Part shown: piece by piece, positions 1-5,692 of the stretch
Layout: every line of letters begins with the position of its first letter
Position numbering within the stretch: the stretch's first letter is position 1
From: an uncultured Erysipelotrichaceae bacterium
Lineage (GTDB): Bacteria > Bacillota_I > Bacilli_A > Erysipelotrichales > Erysipelotrichaceae
Assembly: GCA_937900565.1 (NCBI GenBank)
Contig: CALCFG010000101.1
Location: forward strand, 1-10,857
Length of the DNA stretch: 10,857 bases
Reading direction: 5' to 3'
Program-made: the position numbers and the translations under genes
The notes under the pieces: generated by a model
Seen by the model: only the letters and a program-made list of their open reading frames with translations
What the model was told of the DNA's origin: nothing
Databases searched by the model: none

Positions 1-51
1 TTATTATACGCTATTTCTCGTCAAAAATCAACCATTTGTTGTGACAGAGCC
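1..51 (-). mobile_element. possible end of an insertion sequence (ISL3-like), partial
   Basis: Read on the minus strand from 51 downward, the sequence begins GGCTCTGTCACAAC immediately after the TAA stop of the small membrane gene. Termini beginning GGCTCT-TGTCA are typical of ISL3-family elements in Bacillota (family knowledge, recalled rather than searched). The remaining element would lie beyond the left edge, so neither a transposase nor the second terminus can be seen. The sharp junction at a stop codon fits an insertion, but the call rests on about 10 bases. Confidence 0.2.
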
Positions 52-255
52 TTATTTATTTTCTCTATTGGAACGATACCTTTTCAGATTCACGATAAAT
101 GACACAATCCATACAACCGAACAAAGGACATTCAGTACAAACAAGAAAACTGACTCATTATAGGTTTTTAAAACAATTTCAAGTACAGCCCTGATTGTCC
201 AGATAACGGCAGCTAACCCGACAAGTATTACAGCAACAAGGCTTGTTTTTTTCAT
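52..255 (-). CDS. small two-helix membrane protein of unknown function
   Basis: This encodes a 67-residue protein starting MKKTSLVAVILVGL. Two hydrophobic segments, at about residues 4-24 and 34-55, are separated by a short polar stretch, and the protein ends in a basic tail (NLKRYRSNRENK), so a small inner-membrane protein is likely. An in-frame ATG six codons upstream (273) is rejected as the start because the Shine-Dalgarno GGGAGGAGG lies inside those codons (261-270), properly spaced for the ATG at 255. A sigma-70-type promoter precedes it at 284-312, so it is probably a monocistronic gene. Short proteins of this pattern are widespread in Bacillota genomes without a known role. I see no catalytic motif and assign no function. 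Confidence 0.7.
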   Translation of the reverse strand: MKKTSLVAVILVGLAAVIWTIRAVLEIVLKTYNESVFLFVLNVLCSVVWIVSFIVNLKRYRSNRENK

Positions 256-283
256 ATCATGCCTCCTCCCCATTAAATTCTAA

Positions 284-312
284 TTTATATGGCTAATTAT
301 AACAATTATCAA
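284..312 (-). promoter_or_regulatory. promoter of the small membrane-protein gene
   Basis: On the minus strand there is a -35 box TTGATA (312-307), a 17-nt spacer and a -10 box TATAAA (289-284). Both boxes match the housekeeping sigma-factor consensus at five of six positions. Transcription would start near 277, giving a leader of about 22 nt that contains the GGAGGAGG ribosome-binding site. Spacing and distance to the gene are ideal. Confidence 0.55.
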
Positions 313-337
313 CGTTCTATTAAAGATAATAGATAAT

Positions 338-365
338 TAAAATAGCCAATCGCTATATTGGCTAT
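338..365 (-). terminator. Rho-independent terminator, minus strand
   Basis: A perfect 9-bp stem (ATAGCCAAT at 342-350 with ATTGGCTAT at 357-365, six-base loop) is followed on the minus strand by TTTTAATT. It lies just downstream of a decayed minus-strand reading frame (392-460) and upstream of the promoter at 284-312. It would close the old gene and insulate the small membrane gene from read-through. Confidence 0.5.
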
Positions 366-391
366 GTAACATTAAACTTCTTTAAGCTTTT

Positions 392-460
392 TCATAGTTT
401 TAAACAGTCAGCAAATCCTCTTAGATACATTCTTTCTTCAATTAAATCCCTCGTGGAAAT
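392..460 (-). pseudogene. remnant of a small hypothetical protein gene (C-terminal end)
   Basis: The minus strand reads ISTRDLIEERMYLRGFADCLKL followed by a TGA stop, and open sequence continues in that frame past the stop as KSLKKF. The MYLRGFADCLKL stretch resembles the C-terminal end of small hypothetical proteins of Bacillota mobile and accessory regions (recalled pattern, not searched). No start codon, ribosome-binding site or long upstream frame is present. A terminator follows at 342-365, as expected for the end of a former gene. The fragment is short, so chance resemblance cannot be excluded. Confidence 0.35.
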
Positions 461-493
461 TGTAATTATTTACTAAACAATTACAATAGTAAA
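459..493. repeat. overlapping inverted repeats (operator-like)
   Basis: A perfect 9-bp inverted repeat, ATTGTAATT (459-467) and AATTACAAT (479-487), overlaps a second 7-bp one, TTTACTA (469-475) and TAGTAAA (487-493). The two cannot form together. The site sits at the 5' side of the structured stretch that ends at the 653-688 terminator, so it could be an operator or the start of a leader RNA. No good promoter is evident; a weak TTTACT/TAAAAT pair has only 15-nt spacing. Confidence 0.35.
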
Positions 494-581
494 ATGTGAA
501 GCCTTGAAATTAAATGGGGCAGGGTAGAGTTAATTTGGTAAAGCAACAATAAAGTAACAGAGGTTGTTTTAGCCTAAGAAT

Positions 582-640
582 ATCCTTATAAATAAGGATT
601 ACAATCTCTCAAACAATTAAGTAAGAGATAATTCCTTATT
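582..640 (+). ncRNA. switch-like competing hairpins upstream of a terminator
   Basis: ATAAGGAT at 592-599 can pair with ATCCTTAT just upstream (582-589). Alternatively AATAAGGA (591-598) pairs with TCCTTATT downstream (633-640). The second form is reinforced inside by ATCTCT (604-609) with AGAGAT (624-629). The two structures exclude each other, and 13 nt later a strong terminator begins. This is the geometry of an attenuator or a small regulatory RNA. No known riboswitch family or open reading frame is recognised here. The strand is inferred from the terminator. Confidence 0.35.
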
Positions 641-652
641 ATCAAAACAGGG

Positions 653-688
653 AAAAGATCATTCATTTATTTGGATGGTCTTTTTTTT
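653..688 (+). terminator. strong Rho-independent terminator
   Basis: AAAAGATCATTCA (653-665) pairs with TGGATGGTCTTTT (672-684), including two G-U pairs, around a six-base loop. The run of eight T residues (681-688) follows the G-C part of the stem. It ends plus-strand transcription, although no intact plus-strand gene precedes it within the window. It closely resembles the terminator at 872-901. Confidence 0.75.
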
Positions 689-739
689 CGATAATTAAAT
701 TGTGTTAAATGAATTTAAATCGAGTAAAATACGTAAAGT

Positions 740-765
740 AGCATAGAGATAGCATAGAGATAGCA
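740..765. repeat. short tandem repeat, 11-bp unit
   Basis: The unit AGCATAGAGAT occurs at 740-750 and 751-761, followed by a partial third copy (AGCA, 762-765). It lies in the featureless AT-rich stretch between the two plus-strand terminators (about 690-871), where I find no gene, fossil frame or convincing promoter. It is probably a replication-slippage product. Confidence 0.6.
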
Positions 766-871
766 AATTCAATTAATGGTTAAAAATATGCGATAAATAA
801 TAGCTTTTTGTTGACCACATATTCTCATTCAATTAACTAAACGTTAATCAATTTATCGTATCAGAGATTTC

Positions 872-901
872 AAGATCACTCTTTATGGGTGGTCTTTTTT
901 T
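872..901 (+). terminator. strong Rho-independent terminator, second copy
   Basis: AAGATCACTC (872-881) pairs with GGGTGGTCTT (887-896) around the loop TTTAT, and a seven-T run covers 895-901. The layout and many bases match the terminator at 653-688 (AAGATCA-TC, loop TTTAT, GG-TGGTC, T-run). The two may be duplicated ends of related transcripts whose genes have been lost. Confidence 0.75.
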
Positions 902-907
902 GTATAA

Positions 908-933
908 ATTAAAAGCATCCAAAACGGATGCTT
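908..933 (-). terminator. Rho-independent terminator of the decayed minus-strand gene
   Basis: AAGCATCC (913-920) and GGATGCTT (926-933) form a perfect 8-bp stem with a five-base loop. On the minus strand it is followed by TTAATTT, giving a run of four T including the stem end. It lies 12 bp after the terminal stop of the COG2865 pseudogene, so it is best read as that gene's original terminator. Confidence 0.65.
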
Positions 934-945
934 AAACATAAATTG

Positions 946-1346
946 TTATAAACGGTATTATGTACTTTTTCCATTACCTATAATTTTAATAATTCCTTCT
1001 TGTTCCATTTTCTTTAAAATCATCTAATCTTTGATCTTCCAAGTGGAACTAAAGGCGCTATTTGACTTATAGGTAGCGGTTTAGTTTCACTTAGTACCAT
1101 AAATACTTTTGCTTCATCTTCACTTACGTTGACGTTGTTTTTTGTAATGGGTAGATTTATGCTCATTGTATTAGTGGTAATCGTAAAAACGATTTATTAA
1201 CCCTGTTTTTATAGAAATAATTGATTCTTAAAATTCGTGTACCAAAAATCTCTACAATTCCTAATCTATAAAAAACATTAGAAATGATAGGGTTTCGCTG
1301 TAAGAAATATTTCCATTTAAATATTGTCGATTTGCAGATTGTTTAA
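946..1346 (-). pseudogene. decayed 3' part of an ATP-binding / AlbA_2-type (COG2865) protein with winged-helix C-terminus
   Basis: Three minus-strand pieces in shifted frames join into one recognisable C-terminal region. Piece one (about 1346-1163) contains RNPIISNVFYRLGIVEIFGT, the hallmark RNP-x-VFYRLG-x-E-x-G motif of COG2865 proteins (AlbA_2/AAA_4, putative DNA-binding, RecG-like), and ends at a TGA. Piece two, in another frame (about 1192-1020), runs from TNTMSINLPITKNN to ISQIAPLVPLGRSKIR, a linker and winged-helix start. Piece three (1023-946) reads MILKKMEQEGIIKIIGNG KST, a TAA stop, then YRL and the final stop. This matches the usual G-x-G-x-ST-x-Y-x-L end with an in-frame stop where one residue should be. 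There are at least two frameshifts and one internal stop, and the N-terminal AlbA_2 part is missing, so this is a pseudogene. Confidence 0.75.
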
Positions 1347-1380
1347 TCCAACTGCATTCACATTATTTAATCCAAATAGA

Positions 1381-1406
1381 AGCGCCATTCCAATCGGAAT
1401 GGCGCT
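1381..1406. repeat. perfect 11-bp inverted repeat (hairpin)
   Basis: AGCGCCATTCC (1381-1391) and GGAATGGCGCT (1396-1406) form a perfect, GC-rich 11-bp stem with a four-base loop, conspicuous in AT-rich surroundings. On the plus strand it is followed by ATTTTATAAT, and on the minus strand by TCTATTT. It could be a weak bidirectional terminator. It could also be part of a fossil coding stretch, because the minus strand across it reads SAIPIGMALLFGLNN within a broken frame that I cannot identify. Confidence 0.45.
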
Positions 1407-1542
1407 ATTTTATAATGCAAGGCTAATTTCGTTAACTGCTGTATCTATGATTTTAGAATTATTGGTGCCTTCTTTTCATTGTTTTTCAATTTGTAAGGTT
1501 GCTTAACAGATGGGAATAATGCTTCTTGGACGCCATTATTAT

Positions 1543-1928
1543 ATCAAATGAATTGAATCGAATTCATTTGATGTGAACTACCAACAAACTAAAGATTTGT
1601 TGGCTTCGTATAGATAGTTAATACTATCTACTTTTAAGAAGTTTGATATTCTATCGTTAGATAGAACCTTTCGTACTTAATTTTGTTAAGCAATCCTTAT
1701 TCTTACAGGCGTGTCCACTTCGCCTCTACTGGATAGTATCTTATCGATACACACCGCTACTTATTTAATATGTACTTATTACATTTTAAGAAGATGTCTA
1801 CTTCACATTTAATGTTTTACCTTACTAATGATTGGTAGTAAGAACCATATACATTAACTTTTCAAAGAACTGCATATATTATAACGCTTTAGCTTTCATC
1901 TCATAAGCTAAAGACTTATGAGTTTTCT
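1543..1928 (+). ncRNA. candidate structured RNA: dense array of perfect hairpins
   Basis: In 386 nt there are many perfect stems: 12 bp (1543-1554/1561-1572), 8 bp (1581-1588/1596-1603), 8 bp (1611-1618/1623-1630), 7 bp (1649-1655/1660-1666), a GC-rich AGGCG/CGCCT (1707-1711/1721-1725), GTATC/GATAC (1736-1740/1746-1750) and 7 bp (1821-1827/1836-1842). At the end, 9 bp (1887-1895/1905-1913) competes with 8 bp (1900-1907/1915-1922). The 8-bp hairpins at 1581 and 1900 share the identical seven-base loop CTAAAGA. No coding frame is visible. The last hairpin is followed by TTTTCT, a weak plus-strand terminator, which is why I favour plus. A perfect TATAAT read on the minus strand (1883-1878) leaves the strand open. 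A weak plus promoter may be TTGTAA (1491-1496) with AATAAT (1515-1520), spacing 18. No known RNA family is recognised. Confidence 0.4.
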
Positions 1929-2065
1929 AAATAACTCTAAGTGCAATCTGCAATGGTTCGTTTCTTTTTGACATATTATTTACATATATCACTATTTAAC
2001 GGACCAAGTGACCAATTCAGTGGAGTTTGTTTTCTCATAGCTTCATTTGAGGTACTGGTTAACAT

Positions 2066-2081
2066 TTGAACAATAGTTCAA
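2066..2081. repeat. small inverted repeat upstream of the opp operon (possible operator)
   Basis: TTGAAC (2066-2071) and GTTCAA (2076-2081) form a perfect dyad with a four-base centre. It lies about 36 nt upstream of the best opp promoter candidate and just upstream of a TAAAAT hexamer (2091-2096). It could bind a dimeric regulator, but six-base dyads also arise by chance in AT-rich DNA. Confidence 0.25.
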
Positions 2082-2116
2082 TCTCTTATTTAAAATAGCA
2101 GTGTTAATGTCAACGG

Positions 2117-2144
2117 TTGAAGGTACATGTTAATGGAATATATA
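2117..2144 (+). promoter_or_regulatory. candidate promoter of the opp operon
   Basis: TTGAAG (2117-2122) and TATATA (2139-2144) are spaced by 16 nt, each matching the consensus at four of six positions. The start would be near 2151, with a leader of roughly 95 nt. An alternative is the perfect -35 TTGACA at 1968-1973, but it has only a poor -10 (ACTATT, 1991-1996). Otherwise 1929-2244 holds no gene, RNA signature or terminator that I can support. Confidence 0.3.
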
Positions 2145-2244
2145 TGGAATTAAAACCAGGATTTTCGTGCACTATGAAAATGTTCTTGAAACATCTTTTC
2201 TGAAACGATTAAAATTAGATTCATATTTTAAGGGGGATGTGAAA

Positions 2245-3186
2245 ATGAAGAAGTATATTGTAAAACGATTGCTTATGATGGTGTTTCTTCTATTAGGTCT
2301 AACATTTATAGTGTTCGTATCGCTTTATTTTGCTCCTGGTGATCCAGTTGAAATTGCTGCTGGTGCCAGTGCAACAGCAGAAGAAATTGAAAAAACACGA
2401 GTGTATTTAGGGTTGGATAAGCCATTTGTTGTGCAGTATTTTACTTATTTAATAAATTTGTTGAGTGGAAACCTTGGAACCTCATTGCTTACGCGACAAC
2501 CCATTTGGAATGAAGTGGCAATACGTATTCCAAATACAATTAACTTAGCAGTCAGTAGTATGATATTTGCTTGTATTATTGGTATTCCCTTGGGGGTTAT
2601 CGCTGCGATAAAGAAGGATAGTTTTTTAGATAATTTTCTGACAACATTTTCTTTATTTGGAATATCTGTACCGAATTTTTGGTTAGGTACTATATTTATT
2701 TTAATATTTTGTGTTCAGCTAAAGTTATTTCCAACCGGAGGAATGAGTGAACCGTTTTGGACACCATTAGGATTTAAACAGGCATTTCTTCCATCGCTAT
2801 CGTTAGGTATGCAAGTAGCGGCTGGTTTCATGCGTATTGGAAGAAGTAGTATGTTAGATGTATTGCAGTCAGATTATATTCGTACTGCCAAGAGTAAAGG
2901 TTTAAAAGATCGAACAATTATTGTTGTACATGCGTTACGAAATGCAATGATTCCAATACTTACCCAGATGGGAACAAGCTTTGGTGGATTGCTTGGTGGG
3001 GCTATGGTTACAGAACAAGTTTTTGCGATAAATGGCATAGGTAGTTATTTAATTAATGCGATTAATCAACGTAATTATACGGCAGTTCAGTCTACTGTGC
3101 TGATCATAGCGTTTATGTTTGTCGTTGTGAATTTGATTGTGGATTTGTTATACTGCGTTGTTGATCCACGTATCCGGTATGAATAA
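2245..3186 (+). CDS. oppB: oligopeptide ABC transporter permease, OppB/DppB family
   Basis: This is a 313-residue inner-membrane permease, the usual length for OppB, with about six membrane helices starting at residues 9-29. Family hallmarks are the N-terminal APGDP (30-34), the cytoplasmic EAA loop DYIRTAKSKGLKDR to ALRNAMIPI (210-238), which docks on the ATPase, and the conserved end DLLYCVVDPRIRYE. The start at 2245 is chosen over an upstream in-frame GTG (2167) because AGGGGGA (2231-2236) sits 8 nt before it and the added 26 residues are not typical of the family. It pairs with OppC to form the translocation channel. Sequence alone does not separate oligopeptide, dipeptide, nickel or glutathione importers of this family, so the substrate is open. 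Confidence 0.92.
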   Translation: MKKYIVKRLLMMVFLLLGLTFIVFVSLYFAPGDPVEIAAGASATAEEIEKTRVYLGLDKPFVVQYFTYLINLLSGNLGTSLLTRQPIWNEVAIRIPNTINLAVSSMIFACIIGIPLGVIAAIKKDSFLDNFLTTFSLFGISVPNFWLGTIFILIFCVQLKLFPTGGMSEPFWTPLGFKQAFLPSLSLGMQVAAGFMRIGRSSMLDVLQSDYIRTAKSKGLKDRTIIVVHALRNAMIPILTQMGTSFGGLLGGAMVTEQVFAINGIGSYLINAINQRNYTAVQSTVLIIAFMFVVVNLIVDLLYCVVDPRIRYE

Positions 3187-3200
3187 AGGGGGATTATAAG

Positions 3201-4073
3201 ATGAAAAAAATTAGTCCTTTTACAATAGCAGTTAACAAATTACTTAAGAATAAGTTAGCTACATTGTGCTTCTTTGTTTTGTTGATTGAATTGATTTTAA
3301 TTATTGGAGCACCATTGTTTACTTCGTTTGATCCAAATGAAGTGGATACGTTAAATCGTTTGCGTCCGGGTTTTTGGGCGATGAATAGTGGCAATTATCT
3401 AGCAGGCCATTGGTTGGGTACCGATGAGTTAGGAAGAGATGTGTGGGCTAGATTATTGTATGGTGGCAGAGTTTCGCTTTCCGTAGGATTTATATCAACA
3501 TTAATTGGCATTACATTTGGTACTTTGTTTGGAATGTTGGCTGGCTATTATAAAAAATTAGACAACATTATCATGCGGATTATGGATATATTCTTTACTT
3601 TTCCAGGAATATTATTGGCACTATTGATAGTTGCTATGTTGGGCGTAAATGTTATCAACGCAACCATTGCCATTTCCATTTGGTCAATTCCGAGCTTTGC
3701 ACGGATGATACGCGGTAAGGTATTACAAATAAAACAAGAAGAATACATTACGGCGATCATTTCGTTAGGGGCAAAAGATTGGTGGGTCTTAATGAAACAT
3801 GTTTTGATTAACGCATTACCAACAATTATTGTCATAGCTACAATGCGAATTGCGTCATCTATTCTTTCCATTGCGACACTAAGTTACCTTGGTTTAGGAG
3901 TTCCTGCGCCAATGGCTGAATGGGGTGGAATGATTAGTAGTGCAAAAACGGTAATGTATAACGCTACATATCTTGTTGTGATACCAGGCATTGCAGTGTG
4001 TATTACGGTTATTTGTTTCAATATTCTTGGTGATAAACTACGCGATATTTTAGATCCAAGCTTAAAGAATTAA
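3201..4073 (+). CDS. oppC: oligopeptide ABC transporter permease, OppC/DppC family
   Basis: This is a 290-residue inner-membrane permease and partner of OppB. The N-terminal helix (about 20-40) is followed by the OppC signature HWLGTDELGRDVWARLLYG at about 70-88. The EAA loop has EYITAIISLGAKDWW to INALPTIIV, then LSYLGLGVPAPMAEWG and the typical end NILGDKLRDILDPSLKN. AAAGGGGGAT (3185-3194) is a strong ribosome-binding site, and the gap to oppB is only 14 nt, so the two genes are co-translated in one operon. Length and motifs are complete, with nothing odd. Confidence 0.92.
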   Translation: MKKISPFTIAVNKLLKNKLATLCFFVLLIELILIIGAPLFTSFDPNEVDTLNRLRPGFWAMNSGNYLAGHWLGTDELGRDVWARLLYGGRVSLSVGFISTLIGITFGTLFGMLAGYYKKLDNIIMRIMDIFFTFPGILLALLIVAMLGVNVINATIAISIWSIPSFARMIRGKVLQIKQEEYITAIISLGAKDWWVLMKHVLINALPTIIVIATMRIASSILSIATLSYLGLGVPAPMAEWGGMISSAKTVMYNATYLVVIPGIAVCITVICFNILGDKLRDILDPSLKN

Positions 4074-4094
4074 AAATACATTAGGAGGGTAATT

Positions 4095-5669
4095 ATGAAA
4101 TACTTATTTAAGAAAAAAGTTGCAGCATTATTTATGGCTGTATTGATCGTTATTAGTGGATGTGCATCCAATTCTACATCGAGTAATAATAAGGATGTAT
4201 CTGAAGATGACACATTAAAAGTGGAAGTGACAACTGCGCCGGTAGGATTGCATCCGTTAAAGACAAACGATGCACCAAGTACTACCGTTTCAGCACAAAT
4301 TTTTGAGACATTGTATTTTAGAACATATGAAGGCACAGAGTACGAACCACTTTTAGCTGAAAGTTTACCGGAGTTTAGCGAAGATGGATTGACCGCTACT
4401 ATTAAATTGAAACAAGGTGTGACTTTTCAAAATGGTGATCCGTTTACGGCCAGTTGCGTGGGTTACATGATCGATAGCTTAAAGGATGAAAATTACGGAT
4501 CATTACGTCCTAGCATTGTCGAATCAATTGATTCATATGAAATTCAAGATGACTACACTATCGTGTTACATCTTGCTTATGAAGATGGTGTATTGGTTGC
4601 AAAACTTGCCCATACTAACGCAAGTATCATAAATCCAGAATTGGATAAGTCACAAGATTTGCTCATTGATCCAACGGGTGCCGGAACAGGTCCATATGTT
4701 TACGTATCCAGTACCACAGGTTCTACCTATTCATTAAAAGCGAATGAAAACTATTGGGGTGGAAAACCAGAAATCGAAAATGTCGTGTTTGACGTTGTAG
4801 CCGATGATGCATCAGCTGTTAGTCGTTTACAAACTGGTGAAGCGGATTTATACATGAGTTTAAATGCTGATAATTTTGCTACAGCATCTGCAATTCCAGG
4901 TTATACCGCAGTAAATACACCGACAAGTTCAATTTATTATTTAGCGTTTAGAAGCCATGCGGAATCTGCCATTAATCCTTTGATGGAAAACATAGATTTT
5001 AGAAAAGCTTTGATTAAAGGAATCGATGTAAAAACGTATGTTGAAACCATGTTAAACGATACAGCTAGTTATTCGGCAAGTATTGTTGGTCCTACTTTAG
5101 CAGGTTATAGTGAAGCGATGGAAAAGGCAGGCATAACCTATGATAAGGACGAAGCTAAATCCATTATTGATGCAAACGGTTGGAGTGGTGAAACTGTTAC
5201 TTTGTTAACATCAACACGGGATTGGCAACAAAATTTAGCTGTTTATATTCAAGCGTCATTAAAAGAAATCGGGATTAATGTTGAAATTGTATCTGAAGAA
5301 TGGGCATCATTTTTAGCAGATGCAAAATTTGCTGATTCATGTGATTTTACCATTCTAACTTGGTCAAATGTTACGGGAGATGGTCAACAAATGCTTGAAC
5401 CAAATTTCTCGACAAAAAATGGGCTACGTGTTCTTTATAACAATGCAGAGTTTGATAGTTATGTCGATGCAAGTGCTAAAACGACGGTTCTTGAAGAAAG
5501 ACAAGCTGCAATGTTAAATGCTGTTAATAAGATTCAAGGGGATGCAATTGTAACGCCATTGTATTCAGCGAATGCATTGTATGTTTATAATTCAGATAAA
5601 TTTAGCAATGTAAATCTTGATAAAGGTCAATTATTTTACGCAAAAGATATAACAGTAGTAGGTAAATAA
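4095..5669 (+). CDS. oppA: peptide-binding lipoprotein, SBP_bac_5 (OppA/DppA) family
   Basis: This is a 524-residue extracellular substrate-binding protein. A basic N-terminus (KYLFKKK) and hydrophobic core lead to the lipobox ISGC with Cys23 as the lipidation site, then a Ser/Asn-rich linker, so it is anchored outside the membrane. The family fold is indicated by LHPLKTNDAPSTTVSAQIFETL near the mature N-terminus, the GTGPYVYVSS-x-YSLKANENYWGG segment at about 198-224, and RLQTGEADLYM. TAGGAGGGT (4082-4090) precedes the start. It lies between the permease and ATPase genes, an order (B-C-A-D-F) that differs from enteric oppABCDF. It determines specificity. Absence of a recognisable heme- or nickel-binding signature favours peptides, which is inference. 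Confidence 0.9.
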   Translation: MKYLFKKKVAALFMAVLIVISGCASNSTSSNNKDVSEDDTLKVEVTTAPVGLHPLKTNDAPSTTVSAQIFETLYFRTYEGTEYEPLLAESLPEFSEDGLTATIKLKQGVTFQNGDPFTASCVGYMIDSLKDENYGSLRPSIVESIDSYEIQDDYTIVLHLAYEDGVLVAKLAHTNASIINPELDKSQDLLIDPTGAGTGPYVYVSSTTGSTYSLKANENYWGGKPEIENVVFDVVADDASAVSRLQTGEADLYMSLNADNFATASAIPGYTAVNTPTSSIYYLAFRSHAESAINPLMENIDFRKALIKGIDVKTYVETMLNDTASYSASIVGPTLAGYSEAMEKAGITYDKDEAKSIIDANGWSGETVTLLTSTRDWQQNLAVYIQASLKEIGINVEIVSEEWASFLADAKFADSCDFTILTWSNVTGDGQQMLEPNFSTKNGLRVLYNNAEFDSYVDASAKTTVLEERQAAMLNAVNKIQGDAIVTPLYSANALYVYNSDKFSNVNLDKGQLFYAKDITVVGK

Positions 5670-5692
5670 TTATAAAGAATGGGGGATTTAAA

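Noticed and set aside
480..650. Known riboswitch or T-box leader
   Set aside because: No conserved core of a T-box, SAM, lysine, purine or TPP element is recognisable, and no gene follows the terminator.
1324..1506. 60-codon plus-strand open frame starting with TTG
   Set aside because: It has no ribosome-binding site, runs through the perfect hairpin at 1381-1406, and lies antisense to fossil minus-strand coding sequence. Its composition is unlike the neighbouring genes.
1543..1630. CRISPR-like repeats
   Set aside because: The repeated elements are hairpins with different stem sequences and no regular direct repeat or spacer pattern.
1878..1904. Minus-strand promoter with perfect TATAAT
   Set aside because: At 17-nt spacing the -35 region (TTATGA) matches poorly, and the better hexamer ATGAGA leaves only 15 nt. 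It overlaps hairpins, so it is mentioned only as uncertainty about the strand.
2167..2244. N-terminal extension of oppB from a GTG
   Set aside because: The strong ribosome-binding site AGGGGGA lies just before the ATG at 2245, and the extra residues do not resemble OppB N-termini.
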